A stretch of 64,000 nucleotides of DNA, taken from the NCBI GenBank assembly GCA_947499145.1, contig CANMNB010000003.1:248001-312000 (forward strand), given 5' to 3'. Position numbers and translations under genes: made by a program. A model generated the notes under the pieces. It was not told where the DNA came from and ran no database searches. It saw nothing but the letters and a program-made list of their open reading frames with translations. This document shows, one piece after another, positions 36,900 through 47,147 of the stretch. This DNA comes from an uncultured Arachnia sp. (GTDB lineage Bacteria; Actinomycetota; Actinomycetes; Propionibacteriales; Propionibacteriaceae). The stretch's first letter is position 1; the number at the start of each line of letters is the position of its first letter.

Positions 36900-37258
36900 G
36901 GTGCTCCTCGTTGACTCTCAGCCGTCCCACGCTTCTCGAGGCGCTTTCCCAGGACGAACGACATGATCCAGATCAGGGCGAAGATGATACCCATCGCGTA
37001 CATCCACGGCGTGAGGACGCCCAATGCGATCGCGGCGGCCTGCGCGGCCCAGCCGAACCAGTATCCCCAACGTCGGCGCAGTCCGGCGGCACCCGCGATG
37101 GCCAGGAGGCTCGCTGCCGCGGTCCACCCGACGGCGACCGCCACCGGCTGGTCCGAGACCTGCACCATGCCCGCGAACGCCAGCCAGAACACGACGACCT
37201 CGAAGACCAGCACCGACATCAGCGCGGAGCGCAGGGGGTTGGAGGGGGCGAGCGTCAC
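36896..37258 (-). CDS. DUF4233 membrane protein
   Basis: A 120-residue protein with four hydrophobic helices and a basic C-terminus (LGKRLEKRG). GTG 37258 overlaps the folC stop (GTGA) and its stop overlaps ndk (ATGA). DUF4233 proteins sit between folC and ndk across actinobacteria. No function is known. Confidence 0.85.
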   Translation of the reverse strand: MTLAPSNPLRSALMSVLVFEVVVFWLAFAGMVQVSDQPVAVAVGWTAAASLLAIAGAAGLRRRWGYWFGWAAQAAAIALGVLTPWMYAMGIIFALIWIMSFVLGKRLEKRGTAESQRGAP

Positions 37259-38598
37259 AGCTCGTCCTCCTCGGCCGGCATGGCCTTGAGCAGGTCCCGG
37301 GCCTCCCCCGCGGCAATCACGGACCCGGCGACGAGGATGCCGGAGTGGGTGCCGGCCGTGTCCGCCAGCATGGCCGCGAGCTCCAGCGCGTCGGACATGG
37401 ACTGCGCACGCTGGACGCGCTCCCGCGGCCACACCTCCTCAGCCTCGGCGGCCAGGTCGTCGACGCTGCGGGCGCGGGGCGAATTCGCGGTGCGGGTGAT
37501 GACGACGTAGTCCATCTCCTCGGCGAAGATCCGCAGCACCTCGCGTGAGTCCTTGTCCTGCATCATCGCGACGACGCCGACGGTGGGCATGAACGCGAAG
37601 GACTCCTTGAGGGCGTCGATCGTCGCCCGGGCGGCGTGGGGGTTGTGGGCGGTGTCGACGACGAAGGCCGGCGAGCGTCGCACGAGCTCCAACCGGGCGG
37701 GCGCTTCGACCGCGTCCAGTCCTTCGGTGATGATGTCGGGGTTCAACGCCTGGCCACCGAGGAACGCCTCGACGGCGGCGACGGCCAGGGCCGCGTTGCG
37801 GGCCATGTGCTCGCCGTGCAGGGGCAGGAAGACGTCGGCGACGGGGCCGCCCGCGGTGTCGATCCGCATCAGCTGCCCGCCCACGGCGACCTGGCGTGAG
37901 AGCAGCCCGAAGTCCGGGCCCTCGGCACGCACCTTGGCCCCGACGTCGACGGCACGGGCGAGCAGGACCTGCGCCGCCGCGGTGTCCTGGCCCGCAAGCA
38001 CCGCCGTGGCTCCGGTCTTGATGATCCCGGCCTTCTCGGCGGCCACCTCCTGGATGGTGGACCCGAGGATGTGGGTGTGGTCGAGCGCGACGGGGCAGAC
38101 CACCGCGACCTGCGGGTCGGCGACGCTGGTGGCGTCCCACCTACCGCCCAAGCCGACCTCCACCACGGCCACGTCGACCGGGGCGTCGGCGAACGCGGCG
38201 TAGGCCATCCCGGTGATGACCTCGAAGAACGTCATGTCCACGCCGTCGAGCTTCTGCTCGTCCACCATCGCCACGAAGGGCTGGATCTCCCGCCACACCT
38301 CGTCGAACCGCTCCTCGCTGATGGGCTCGCCGTCGATGACGATCCGCTCCCGAGCGTCGCTGAGGTGGGGGGACGCGAAACGTCCCACCCGCAACCCGGC
38401 CGCCCTGAGGAGTGCGTCGATCATGATGCAGGTGCTGCCCTTGCCGTTGGTGCCGGCGACCTGGATCACCGGGACCGCGCGCTGGGGCTCGCCGAGCAGC
38501 TCCATCAGCGCGCTGATGCGGCTCAGGGAGGGCGCGACTCGATGCTCGGGCCAGCGGCTCGTGAGCTCGGCCACGAGTTGCTTGTGGGAATCTGTCAT
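37255..38598 (-). CDS. folC: Folylpolyglutamate synthase / dihydrofolate synthase
   Basis: A 447-residue Mur-ligase-like ATP enzyme adding glutamates to folates. The P-loop VAGTNGKGSTC, EVGLGGRWDATSV, DHTHILGSTIQEVAAEKAGI and VVDTAHNPHAA are diagnostic. ATG 38598 is the first start after the divergent promoter region. It heads a tightly coupled four-gene operon. Confidence 0.95.
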   Translation of the reverse strand: MTDSHKQLVAELTSRWPEHRVAPSLSRISALMELLGEPQRAVPVIQVAGTNGKGSTCIMIDALLRAAGLRVGRFASPHLSDARERIVIDGEPISEERFDEVWREIQPFVAMVDEQKLDGVDMTFFEVITGMAYAAFADAPVDVAVVEVGLGGRWDATSVADPQVAVVCPVALDHTHILGSTIQEVAAEKAGIIKTGATAVLAGQDTAAAQVLLARAVDVGAKVRAEGPDFGLLSRQVAVGGQLMRIDTAGGPVADVFLPLHGEHMARNAALAVAAVEAFLGGQALNPDIITEGLDAVEAPARLELVRRSPAFVVDTAHNPHAARATIDALKESFAFMPTVGVVAMMQDKDSREVLRIFAEEMDYVVITRTANSPRARSVDDLAAEAEEVWPRERVQRAQSMSDALELAAMLADTAGTHSGILVAGSVIAAGEARDLLKAMPAEEDEL

Positions 38599-38652
38599 GG
38601 TGCGGCCATCGTATCGGTCACCCGGCGCCGAGGGCGCCCTTGTCGACGCCGT

Positions 38653-38664
38653 TAGGATGTGCCC
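38653..38664 (+). promoter_or_regulatory. Leaderless -10 of the MauE/DoxX-like gene
   Basis: TAGGAT at 38653-38658, 6-nt gap, then GTG 38665. No ribosome site. The spacing matches that of the histidine kinase gene at 52. A GTG at 38659 touching the hexamer would be an alternative but less likely start. Confidence 0.55.
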
Positions 38665-39186
38665 GTGAGCGAGATCCCCCGCGCGCCCCGGACGAGGCGA
38701 TGGCCCGACTGGGTCGGCCTCGCCGCGCGCCTCCTGCTCGGCGGCGTGCTGCTCGTTGCCGGCATCGTCCAACTCGGGGACCCGGGTGGTCTGCAGGACC
38801 GCGCCGAAGCACTCGGCCTGGCCGTGCCCGCCGGAGTCTGGACGGTGCTGGTCGTGGCAGCGCCCGTCATCCAGATGCTGTGCGGACTCCTGCTGGTGCT
38901 GGGTGCACTGACGCGGTCCGCGGCCACCGTCGCGATCCTGGTGCTGCTGGTCGGCATGGGGGCGACGGTGTGGGCGTGGACGCGGTCCCTCCCCGGCCCG
39001 CACGCCGCGGGACTCTGGTCGGGCCTGGCCCTGGCGTGCGTCGCGGGCTGGCTGGTCCTGCGTCCCGCCACCGCATTCTCACTCGACGGGTGGCTGCGGT
39101 CGGGCCGCAGCAGGGAGGGCGACCTCCATGAACCCGTCCTCCAGTCCCACCAGCGTCCTGACCACCACCGAGGAATAGCGAGATAA
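38665..39186 (+). CDS. MauE/DoxX-like four-helix membrane protein
   Basis: A 173-residue protein with four transmembrane helices (WVGLAARLLLGGVLLVAG for helix 1) and a basic, His-containing C-terminal tail. It resembles the MauE/DoxX superfamily of membrane redox or electron-transfer helpers. The stop is 2 nt before the DsbA-like gene, so the two are co-transcribed. Together with VKOR at 44172-44822 it may serve extracytoplasmic redox chemistry. Family assignment is moderate because these proteins are short and divergent. Confidence 0.65.
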   Translation: MSEIPRAPRTRRWPDWVGLAARLLLGGVLLVAGIVQLGDPGGLQDRAEALGLAVPAGVWTVLVVAAPVIQMLCGLLLVLGALTRSAATVAILVLLVGMGATVWAWTRSLPGPHAAGLWSGLALACVAGWLVLRPATAFSLDGWLRSGRSREGDLHEPVLQSHQRPDHHRGIAR

Positions 39187-39188
39187 CG

Positions 39189-39980
39189 ATGGCAAACAAT
39201 TCCGGTATGAGCCGACGAGCGGCGCTGAAGCAGCAGCAGGAGCTCGAGGAGCGCAACCGCAAGAACCGGCGGCTGCTGGCGTTCGGGCTGGGAGCCGTCG
39301 CGCTGGTGGTCGTGGTGATCCTCGGCATCGTCATCCTCCAGACCGTGGGGCAGAACCGGGAGGTCACGGCCAATCAGCAGACGCCCCCGAACGGCACCGA
39401 GGCGGGAGGGGTCATGCTCACGAGCCAGGCCGAGGAGGCCTCGGACGACGCACCGCATCTCGTGATCTACGAGGATTACCAGTGCCCGGCCTGTGCGGCA
39501 CGTGAGGCAGCCTATGGGCCGGCGATCAAGGAACTCGTCGACGCCGGCTCCATCAGCGTCGAGATCCGCACCGCGGTGTTCATGGAGGAGCAGCTCATGA
39601 ACGACTCCTCCACCCGCCCCGCCATCGCGGCCGCCGCGGCTGACGCCGTCGGCAAGTACCGCGAGTACCACTCCACTATCTACGCGAACCAGCACCCGCA
39701 GGGCGGTGGCTACACGGACCAGCAGCTGCGCGAGGAGTTCCCCGCCGCGGTGGGGATCGAGGGCGAGGACCTCACCCGCTTCCAGGAGCTCTACGACACC
39801 CAGGCATTCCAGGAGTTCGTCGACCAGGGGAACCAGACGTTCATGGACGAGGGCATCCGCTCCACGCCGACGTACGTCGTCGGGGACACGCAGTTGCAGT
39901 TCGTCGACGAGAACCAGCAGGTGCTCATCGAGCCGACTGCCGACGACCTCCTGGCCGCGATCGAGGCCGCTGCCGCCTGA
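39189..39980 (+). CDS. Membrane-anchored DsbA-like thioredoxin-fold protein
   Basis: A 263-residue protein: a basic cytosolic N-terminus, one helix (~residues 29-52) and an extracytoplasmic thioredoxin fold of the DsbA/Thioredoxin_4 type. The active site is [11 protein letters not shown] (CPAC). [10 protein letters not shown] contains the cis-Pro. It should oxidise or isomerise exported proteins. Its electron acceptor is probably the VKOR homologue encoded 4 kb downstream, the pairing known in actinobacteria. Confidence 0.85.
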   Translation: MANNSGMSRRAALKQQQELEERNRKNRRLLAFGLGAVALVVVVILGIVILQTVGQNREVTANQQTPPNGTEAGGVMLTSQAEEASDDAPHLVIYEDYQCPACAAREAAYGPAIKELVDAGSISVEIRTAVFMEEQLMNDSSTRPAIAAAAADAVGKYREYHSTIYANQHPQGGGYTDQQLREEFPAAVGIEGEDLTRFQELYDTQAFQEFVDQGNQTFMDEGIRSTPTYVVGDTQLQFVDENQQVLIEPTADDLLAAIEAAAA

Positions 39981-40010
39981 TCAGGATTGGGGAGGCCGCC
40001 GCTCAGTCAC

Positions 40011-40023
40011 TAGGATTCAGCAC
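40011..40023 (+). promoter_or_regulatory. Leaderless promoter of valS
   Basis: TAGGAT at 40011-40016, 7-nt gap, then ATG 40024. A TTGGGG at 39987-39992 with an 18-bp spacer could be the -35. No ribosome site precedes the ATG. Confidence 0.6.
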
Positions 40024-42585
40024 ATGACTGCTGACGCCACCCAGCCCGCCGGCCTCCCCGACAAGCCAGCCCTCGAAGGGCTGGAGTCGAAGTGGAGCCA
40101 GGTCTGGCGCGACGAGAAGACCTACGCCTTCGAGCGCCCCGCCTCCCGCGAGGACGTCTTCAGCATCGACACCCCGCCCCCGACGGTCTCCGGCTCGCTG
40201 CACGTCGGGCACGTGTTCAGCTACACCCACACCGACCTCGTGGCGCGCTACCAGCGGATGCGCGGCAAGCAGGTGTTCTACCCGATGGGCTGGGACGACA
40301 ACGGCCTGCCCACGGAACGTCGCGTCCAGAACTACTACGGCGTCCGGTGCGACCCGTCGGTCCCCTTCGAGGCGGACTTCACGCCCCCGGCCAAACCGGA
40401 TCCCAAGCGTCAGGCCGCGATCTCGCGCGCGAACTTCGTCGAGCTGTGCCACGAACTGACCGCCATCGACGAGCAGGCCTTCGAGGACATGTGGCGCCAG
40501 CTCGGTCTCTCGGTGGACTGGGACACCCTCTACACCACCATCTCCGACGAGGCGCAGGCCGTCGCGCAGCGGGCGTTCCTGAGGAACCATGCCCGCGGCG
40601 AGGCCTACCTCAGCCATGCCCCGACGCTGTGGGACGTGACCTTCCACACCGCCGTGGCGCAGGCCGAGCTCGAGGCCCGCGAGTACCCGGGCGCCTACCA
40701 CCGCGTCGCGTTCCACCGTGAGGACGGGGAGAACGTCTACATCGAGACCACCCGGCCCGAGCTGCTGGTCAGCGTGTGTGCCCTCATCGCGCACCCCGAC
40801 GACGAGCGCTACCAGGACCTGTTCGGCAGCACCGTCACCTCCCCACTGTTCGGCGTCGAGATTCCCGTGCTGGCGCACCCGGCGGCGGAGCCCGACAAGG
40901 GCGCGGGCATCGCCATGTGCTGTACCTTCGGCGACCTGACCGACGTGTTGTGGTGGCGCGAGCTGAACCTGCCCACCCGGACCGTCATCGGCCGCGATGG
41001 CCGATTCGCCCTCGACCTGCCCGAGTGGGTCGAGAACCCGGCGGCGTATGAACCGCTCGCCGGCAAGACCGTCTTCAGCGCCCGCGAGGCCACGGTCCAG
41101 ATGCTGCGCGACTCTGGCGACCTGGACGGCGACCCGAAGGCCACGACCCGCATGGCCAACTTCTACGAGAAGGGCGACAAGCCCCTCGAGATCGTCGCCA
41201 CCCGCCAGTGGTACATCCGCAATGGCGGCCGGGACCAGGACCTCAAGGCCGCGCTCGTGGCCCGTGGGGACGAGCTGAAGTGGGTGCCTGACCACATGCG
41301 CCACCGCTACGAGAACTGGGTGAGCGGCCTCAACGGCGACTGGCTCATCTCCCGACAGCGGTTCTTCGGAGTACCGTTCCCGTTGTGGTACCCGATCACC
41401 GAGGAGGGGGAGCCGGACTACGACCATCCCATTCTCGCCTCCGAACAGGCCCTCCCGATCGACCCGGTCACCGCCGTGCCGCCGGGATACTCGGAGGACC
41501 AGCGTGGCGTCCCGGGTGGCTTCATGGCGGATCCCGACGTCATGGACACCTGGGCGACATCCTCCCTCACCCCACAGATCGCCTGCGGGTGGGAACGCGA
41601 CGAGGAACTGTTCAACCTCACCTTCCCCATGGACCTGGCACCCCAGGCCCACGACATCATCCGCACCTGGCTGTTCAGCAGGATCGTGCGCTCCCACCTG
41701 GAGCACGACGCCCTGCCCTGGAAGCGCGCCACCATCTCCGGCTTCGTGACGGACCCGGACCGCAAGAAGATGAGCAAGTCCAAGGGCAACGTCGTCGTCC
41801 CCACCGACATCCTGGACCGGTTCGGCTCCGACGCCGTCCGGTGGCGCGCCGCCATGGCCCGCCCCGGTCAGGATTCGCCGTTCGACGAGTCCCAGATGAA
41901 GGTCGGACGTCGACTGGCCATGAAGATCCTGAACGCCAGCAAGTTCGTGATCTCCCTGTCCGAGGGCGCCGGCGGCCTGGAGGCCGTGACCAACCCCGTC
42001 GACACGGCCATGCTGGCCGGGCTGCGCGACGTCGTCGCGGAGGCAACGGCGTCGTTCGAGGCGTTCGACTACAGCTCGGCGTTGGAGCAGGCCGAGACGT
42101 TCTTCTGGTCGTTCTGCGACGACTACCTCGAGCTGGTCAAGGAGCGCGCGTACGGGAGCCACTCCTCCGCCGCGGAACAGGGCTCCGCACGAGCCGCCCT
42201 GGGGCTCGCGCTGGACGTCCAGCAGCGCCTCTTCGCGCCGTTCATGCCGTTCGTGACCGAGGAGACCTGGAGCTGGACCCATACAGACTCCATCCACCGT
42301 GCGGCGTGGCCGGGCGTCGACGAGCTGGCGATCGACGGGGACCCGGCGCTTCTCGCTGACGTCGCCGCCGCCCTCATCGGCATCCGGGGAGCCAAGTCCA
42401 ATGCCAAGGTCTCGATGCGCACGGAGGTCACGAGCGCCGCGTTCACCGGACCGGAAGAGGTGCTCGGCCGGCTCCAGCGGATCGAGGACGACCTTCGGGC
42501 CGTGGGTCGACTGACCGGCGACGTCACGTGGGCGCCGGGCGGGGACTCACTGGCCGTGGACGTGGAGCTGGCTGACGCGACGTGA
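40024..42585 (+). CDS. valS: Valyl-tRNA synthetase
   Basis: An 853-residue class I synthetase. The HIGH-equivalent is [10 protein letters not shown] and the KMSKS loop is [12 protein letters not shown]. An editing domain is inserted between them ([24 protein letters not shown]). The tail is shorter than in E. coli and no extended coiled coil is seen. ATG 40024 gives the expected N-terminus ([13 protein letters not shown]); an upstream frame extends into the DsbA gene. The stop overlaps DUF2891 as GTGA. Confidence 0.97.
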   Translation: MTADATQPAGLPDKPALEGLESKWSQVWRDEKTYAFERPASREDVFSIDTPPPTVSGSLHVGHVFSYTHTDLVARYQRMRGKQVFYPMGWDDNGLPTERRVQNYYGVRCDPSVPFEADFTPPAKPDPKRQAAISRANFVELCHELTAIDEQAFEDMWRQLGLSVDWDTLYTTISDEAQAVAQRAFLRNHARGEAYLSHAPTLWDVTFHTAVAQAELEAREYPGAYHRVAFHREDGENVYIETTRPELLVSVCALIAHPDDERYQDLFGSTVTSPLFGVEIPVLAHPAAEPDKGAGIAMCCTFGDLTDVLWWRELNLPTRTVIGRDGRFALDLPEWVENPAAYEPLAGKTVFSAREATVQMLRDSGDLDGDPKATTRMANFYEKGDKPLEIVATRQWYIRNGGRDQDLKAALVARGDELKWVPDHMRHRYENWVSGLNGDWLISRQRFFGVPFPLWYPITEEGEPDYDHPILASEQALPIDPVTAVPPGYSEDQRGVPGGFMADPDVMDTWATSSLTPQIACGWERDEELFNLTFPMDLAPQAHDIIRTWLFSRIVRSHLEHDALPWKRATISGFVTDPDRKKMSKSKGNVVVPTDILDRFGSDAVRWRAAMARPGQDSPFDESQMKVGRRLAMKILNASKFVISLSEGAGGLEAVTNPVDTAMLAGLRDVVAEATASFEAFDYSSALEQAETFFWSFCDDYLELVKERAYGSHSSAAEQGSARAALGLALDVQQRLFAPFMPFVTEETWSWTHTDSIHRAAWPGVDELAIDGDPALLADVAAALIGIRGAKSNAKVSMRTEVTSAAFTGPEEVLGRLQRIEDDLRAVGRLTGDVTWAPGGDSLAVDVELADAT

Positions 42586-43574
42586 CCCCTGCGCTCGGCA
42601 TCGGGAAGGAAACGGCGGAGGCGTGGGCCGGGGCGTGCGTCGCCGCGCTCTCGACCCCGTTCCCCTACGCGAGTGGCCACGTCTCGCTGGGACCGGACGA
42701 CCTGGACGTCAACCCGTTCCAGCTCCACCCGGCCTTCCACGGCTGCCTGGACTGGCATTCGAGCTGCCACATGCAATGGTCGCTGTTGCAGCTACGGCCA
42801 GCCCTTGGGAGAAAGGCCAGGAGTGAGGTCGACGAGCTCCTCGACGACCGCTTGAACCACGACGCCATCCAGGTCGAGGTGGGCTATGTGCGACGTCACC
42901 CCTCGTTCGAGCGTCCCTACGGGTGGGTGTGGGCCCTGATGCTCGCGGCCGCGGCGCGTGACACGAGGTGGGAGACCGCCGTCGCCCCGCTGGCCCACCA
43001 CCTCGGAGCCGCCGTGCTGGCTTGGCTCCCAACCCTTCCCCTGCCCGTCCGACATGGCGTGCACGGCAACACGGCCCTGGCACTCCTGCTGGGTCTGCGG
43101 GCGGCCTCCGGCCTGGGGATGACCGAGCTCGAGGTGGCCATCCGCCACCACGCACGGCGGCTCTACGGAGATGACAAGCGTGCAGGCTGGGAACAGGAAC
43201 CCTCGGCCCACGACTTCCTTTCACCCTCTCTCACCGAGGCGACCCTGATGGCCGAGGTCCTCGACGACCCCTCGGCATGGCTGACCGGGTTCCTGGAGGG
43301 GGTGACGTCGAGCGCGGTGCTCCAAGCTCCTCCCGACGTCACCGACGCGGATGGCCAGCTGGCCCATCTGGGAGGTCTCGCGATCAGCCGATCCTGGCTG
43401 CTGCGGCGTCTCTCACCACACGTACCGCCCCACCTGGCTAGCCAGTTCACGCGATCCGCGAACGCTCAATACGACGCCGTCGTCGATCGGATCACCTCCG
43501 GCGATTTCATGTCCACCCATTGGCTGGTCACCTTCGCGCTGCTTGCCACGGAGAGCGGGCCGTGGACGAACTGA
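42582..43574 (+). CDS. DUF2891 family protein
   Basis: A 330-residue, mostly helical protein. The DUF2891 pattern is clear: [35 protein letters not shown], and [18 protein letters not shown]. Multiple conserved His and Trp residues suggest an alpha/alpha-barrel-like fold. GTG 42582 overlaps the valS stop and the 3' end overlaps mpg by 13 nt. No biochemical function is established for the family. Confidence 0.85.
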   Translation: MTPALGIGKETAEAWAGACVAALSTPFPYASGHVSLGPDDLDVNPFQLHPAFHGCLDWHSSCHMQWSLLQLRPALGRKARSEVDELLDDRLNHDAIQVEVGYVRRHPSFERPYGWVWALMLAAAARDTRWETAVAPLAHHLGAAVLAWLPTLPLPVRHGVHGNTALALLLGLRAASGLGMTELEVAIRHHARRLYGDDKRAGWEQEPSAHDFLSPSLTEATLMAEVLDDPSAWLTGFLEGVTSSAVLQAPPDVTDADGQLAHLGGLAISRSWLLRRLSPHVPPHLASQFTRSANAQYDAVVDRITSGDFMSTHWLVTFALLATESGPWTN

Positions 43575-44167
43575 CCTTCCTCCCCCGAGACTTCCTCACA
43601 GGTCCCGCCCGCGAGCTGGCGCCCCGCCTCCTCGGCTGCCACGTGGTCTCGGACGACGTGGTGCTCCGGATCACGGAGGTCGAGGCGTACGAGGGCGAGA
43701 CGGACCCCGGCTCGCACGCCTACCGGGGCCGGACCGCCCGAAACGCCACCATGTTCGGACCAGCGGGACACCTGTACGCCTACCGCCACATGGGCCTGCA
43801 CTCCTGCTGCAACGTCGTGACATCGGTCGAGGGGCACGCGAACGCCGTCCTGCTGCGAGCGGGCGAGGTGGTGCGGGGAGTGGAGGTGGCGCGGGCCCGT
43901 CGCGCCGCGGCCGGCGTCACCCGACGCGACACGGACCTCGCCCAGGGACCCGGCCGCCTCACGGTGGCGTTGGGCATCACGTGGCGCGACGACGGCATCG
44001 ACCTCTGCGCTCCCGACAGTTTGCTGCGGATCGCGGACAGGACGGGACCGGCCCCCGACTGGGTGGCGGGGCCACGGATTGGGCTCAGGCCCGAGGCCAC
44101 GGACCCTGAGCACCTCTGGCTGCGCTACTGGATCCCGGGTGACCCGACCGTCTCCCGACGACGCTGA
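43562..44167 (+). CDS. mpg: 3-methyladenine DNA glycosylase (AAG/MPG type)
   Basis: A 201-residue base-excision repair glycosylase. RLLGCHVVSDDVVLRITEVEAYEG contains the catalytic Glu, YRGRTARNATMFGPAGHLYAY the binding loop, and DLAQGPGRLTVALGI a late conserved block. GTG 43562 is chosen because the family begins just before the first helix; it overlaps DUF2891. It is the last gene of valS-DUF2891-mpg. Confidence 0.93.
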   Translation: MDELTFLPRDFLTGPARELAPRLLGCHVVSDDVVLRITEVEAYEGETDPGSHAYRGRTARNATMFGPAGHLYAYRHMGLHSCCNVVTSVEGHANAVLLRAGEVVRGVEVARARRAAAGVTRRDTDLAQGPGRLTVALGITWRDDGIDLCAPDSLLRIADRTGPAPDWVAGPRIGLRPEATDPEHLWLRYWIPGDPTVSRRR

Positions 44168-44171
44168 CCCC

Positions 44172-44822
44172 TCAGAGGAAGGCGGGAGCCCAGCGCAGGA
44201 TCTCCAGGATCAAGACGACCACGAGCCAGCCGATGAGGATGATGGTCAACCAGCCGCCCTTGACGAAGGCCACCGCCCGGCGGTGCTGCTCCGGGGACAG
44301 GAACAGGTTGTTCTCGAGGATGTTCCACTGCGTCATGGAGAAGAACACGAAAGTGGTGGCCAGGGTGACGAGGATGCACCACGGGCAGAGAGCCCCGATG
44401 ACGTACGTGGACTGGAACAGCAGCCAGTAGGCGAAGATCACGCCCAGCAGGTACACCGCGTTGGCCGTGAACATGAACCACCGCGGGAACCGGACGCCCG
44501 AGAGCGAGGCCACCGCGATCGTCATGACAACAGGCTCGGAGATGAGCCCGAGGAACGCGTTCGGGAACCCGAACACCGCCGCCTGCCAGGTGAGGCCGAC
44601 CTTCGCGCAGTCGAGGAACGGGTTGATCGAGCAGGACAGCTCGACGTTCGGGTCGGCCGCCAGAAGGATGGCGTCATAGGACAGCACGAACGAGGCGACG
44701 AGGCTGATGGTGGCGAACAGGAGCATTTCGCCGAAGAGGAACAGCCGGGAACGGCGCCACTCCCCCTCGGTCAGTAGGTCCTCGCCGGTGGTGGTCTCGG
44801 CCATCGCCGTGTCGCTCGCCAT
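44172..44822 (-). CDS. Vitamin K epoxide reductase (VKOR) family protein
   Basis: A 216-residue membrane oxidoreductase. The loop cysteine pair is CSINPFLDC and the quinone-side active site is CPWC, inside five predicted helices. In actinobacteria VKOR re-oxidises DsbA-like proteins and passes electrons to menaquinone. The C-terminal extension adds one further helix. ATG 44822 follows GAGGGGACGTGC. It ends 4 bp from the convergent mpg stop. Confidence 0.92.
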   Translation of the reverse strand: MASDTAMAETTTGEDLLTEGEWRRSRLFLFGEMLLFATISLVASFVLSYDAILLAADPNVELSCSINPFLDCAKVGLTWQAAVFGFPNAFLGLISEPVVMTIAVASLSGVRFPRWFMFTANAVYLLGVIFAYWLLFQSTYVIGALCPWCILVTLATTFVFFSMTQWNILENNLFLSPEQHRRAVAFVKGGWLTIILIGWLVVVLILEILRWAPAFL

Positions 44823-44927
44823 GCACGTCCCCTCGGGTCCCGCCTCATGCCCTCTTCCGGGCGCACCCCAAGGTACCGCGAGCATCAGGGGCTTCGGTAG
44901 CCGCCCACCGCGAGGGGCCGCCGGGGT

Positions 44928-46658
44928 TCACCGGCCTCGGGAGGACGCATCCCTCTCCACGGCCATGACGCGTGGTGTCCCGTCGTCGAAGCCCACGACG
45001 ACGACGTCCCGCCCCACATGACCCTGCAGGGCCGCCAGCAGCGTCCCCGGCTCCCACTGGACCGCATCGCTCGACTCCCAGACCTCGACGGGGCACCCGG
45101 CTTCGGAGAGGACACGTCGGGCGTCCGGGGCGTCGCCCCCGATGAACACCACCGACCGCGGCACCGGCACCAGGTCGCCCACCTCATCTCCAGCTGCCGT
45201 TGAACGCTCCGCGCGCACCAGGAGACCGTGGTAGAGCGCGACCGCAGCGGCGGCGACGAGGACCCCCAGTCCGTAGCGCAACGACCGGAGCGTCGCCGGG
45301 CCGAACTGGGTGTCGATGGCGTCCTGCAGCAACGTGAAGACGACGGTGATGAGCGACACGATCGCGGCGATGGCCGAGACCCCCAGGACGATGGCCAGGA
45401 ACACCCGGCGGGAGGGCGACGTCGTCTCATCCCGGGGACTCTCCCGCAGAGCCCTCTGGGCCAACCTCCAGTGCAGCCACCAGACGGGGACACCCACCAC
45501 GAGGAGGGTGATGGCCGCCAAGAGGGTGTTGAGGGTGGACATCCCGATGTCGATGCCCGGTGTGACGGCCTCGATCAAGGCCACGATCACGGTGCCGACT
45601 CCCGCGGCTGTGGCCGCCAGCCCCAGGCCGGCGACGAGGTACTCGTAGACTCGTCGCACCTCCGGGCGCCCGGGCAATTGGCCGAGCACACTGCGGTGGT
45701 ACCACCACAGGACCAGCCCGATCAGCAGCGCCGACAGCTGGGTGGGGGCGGAGGCGAAGTGCTGCGCCGCGGCTGCTCCACCGGGATCTCCGACCAGCCA
45801 GACGAGGAGCGTCCACCCGAGGAGGGTCCCGGACACGAGCGCCATGACCAGCGCCCCGGCGACTCCCACGAGCAGGACCGCCGCCAGCCAGATGGTGTCG
45901 CGGTGCCGGCGAAGTCCGTGCGCCACCCAGTACCAGACCCAGAGCGCGACACCCGCGACGAAGGTTGCGGCGGCCTCGCCCAGCACGGACCTGGGCTCTC
46001 CGATGACGAGGGGACGCAACAGCAGCACCTCGAGTGATGTCCCCAGCAGGTAGACGCCGCCGCTGGCCATGAGCACCAGGCCCACGACGGAACCGCCGAG
46101 GATGTGGAAGGAGTCGGTGCCCTCGGCGAGCGATGTACGCGCCCACCACCAGTGGGCGGCCCAGGCGGTACCCCACACGATGAGGGATGCTGCGGCGTCG
46201 GCGTCCAGCTCGACGTCCGCCACGAGAGCCTGGATCACGCCCTGCAGGCTGACCGCTGTCACCGTCGCCGTGACCAGTGCCATCAGGGTGAGGTAGACCA
46301 CGGTCCATGCTGAGTGGCGTTCGGCAGGGTCGCGCCGGTGCGAGGTCAGCGTCCACCACAGCAACAGCCCCGTGGCCGGGGCGCCGACGAGGACGAAGGC
46401 CCAGGCCTGCGCCAGCAGGAAGGCACCGTCCTCCCAGGCAGCGGGTCGTGACCCAAGGAGCCGGGCGATCAGCTCGCTGGCGCCGAGGCAGGTGACGATG
46501 ACGAGCGCGAAGAGGATGAGGTACTGGAAGAAGCGCCGGACGCTGCGTGGATCCATCCGATCGTGCGATCCCCGACGGCGCACCGCCGAGACGACGAGAC
46601 CGGCGGCACCGGCCAGCAACCCGACCATGACAACAGTGACCACTACCCCGATGACCAT
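44928..46658 (-). CDS. DUF5671-type multi-spanning membrane protein
   Basis: A 576-residue protein with about twelve hydrophobic segments in repeated pairs (e.g. VRRFFQYLILFALVIVTC, VRRVYEYLVAGLGLAATA), matching the repeated DUF5671 arrangement. The last ~90 residues are soluble (FIGGDAPDARRVLSEAG...). The repeats share a (V)RR-aromatic-Y-L start. ATG 46658 lies 8 bp from the next gene's stop, so the two are probably co-expressed. No enzymatic motif was found. Confidence 0.7.
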   Translation of the reverse strand: MVIGVVVTVVMVGLLAGAAGLVVSAVRRRGSHDRMDPRSVRRFFQYLILFALVIVTCLGASELIARLLGSRPAAWEDGAFLLAQAWAFVLVGAPATGLLLWWTLTSHRRDPAERHSAWTVVYLTLMALVTATVTAVSLQGVIQALVADVELDADAAASLIVWGTAWAAHWWWARTSLAEGTDSFHILGGSVVGLVLMASGGVYLLGTSLEVLLLRPLVIGEPRSVLGEAAATFVAGVALWVWYWVAHGLRRHRDTIWLAAVLLVGVAGALVMALVSGTLLGWTLLVWLVGDPGGAAAAQHFASAPTQLSALLIGLVLWWYHRSVLGQLPGRPEVRRVYEYLVAGLGLAATAAGVGTVIVALIEAVTPGIDIGMSTLNTLLAAITLLVVGVPVWWLHWRLAQRALRESPRDETTSPSRRVFLAIVLGVSAIAAIVSLITVVFTLLQDAIDTQFGPATLRSLRYGLGVLVAAAAVALYHGLLVRAERSTAAGDEVGDLVPVPRSVVFIGGDAPDARRVLSEAGCPVEVWESSDAVQWEPGTLLAALQGHVGRDVVVVGFDDGTPRVMAVERDASSRGR

Positions 46659-46665
46659 GTCGGCC

Positions 46666-47091
46666 TCACTTGCACTTGTAGACGGGCCACGGCTCCCCCG
46701 TGACCATCCAGCCGTCCCCGACGCGCTCGAGCTCGAATCGCTCGCGGTGCGACCAGGAGTCGAAGAGACCCTGCCCGTGCTCGGTGATCTCGACGACGAC
46801 GGTGGCGGTGTCGCCGCGCTCGTCACTCTCGACGATGGAGAGCGACACGCGCGACGGCACGTACATTTCTCGCAGGGGCGCGATGCACCCCAGTTCGGGA
46901 TCCAGCACCTCCTCGACCGTCTCGTCGTCGTGGTTCACCAGCGCGGTGACGTAGGCCTGGACCGTACCGTCGGGCGTGGAGAGGTCCATGGTGGGGTTCT
47001 CTCGGGTCGTCGCGACAACGCCCGCCACCACGGCGAGCACTACCACCAGCGCACCGATGACGGCGAGGACGACGTTCGACCTGCTGGTCAT
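46666..47091 (-). CDS. Membrane-anchored NTF2-like hypothetical protein
   Basis: A 141-residue protein: one N-terminal helix (residues ~7-28), then a soluble domain of ~110 residues. The pattern TPDGTVQAYVTALVNHDDETVEEVL followed by beta strands resembles small extracytoplasmic NTF2-like (DUF4878-type) domains. Two cysteines (GCIAPL, YKCK) could form a disulfide. It is upstream of the DUF5671 gene on the same strand. Function unknown. Confidence 0.65.
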   Translation of the reverse strand: MTSRSNVVLAVIGALVVVLAVVAGVVATTRENPTMDLSTPDGTVQAYVTALVNHDDETVEEVLDPELGCIAPLREMYVPSRVSLSIVESDERGDTATVVVEITEHGQGLFDSWSHRERFELERVGDGWMVTGEPWPVYKCK

Positions 47092-47147
47092 GCTCCCAGT
47101 ATCCGCCTATACGGCCAACGGCGACGACGAACAGGTGAAGGCCAGAC

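Noticed and set aside
40003-42297. Long reverse frame antisense to valS
   Set aside because: Composition-driven shadow frame in GC-rich DNA. valS has both synthetase signatures and a promoter.
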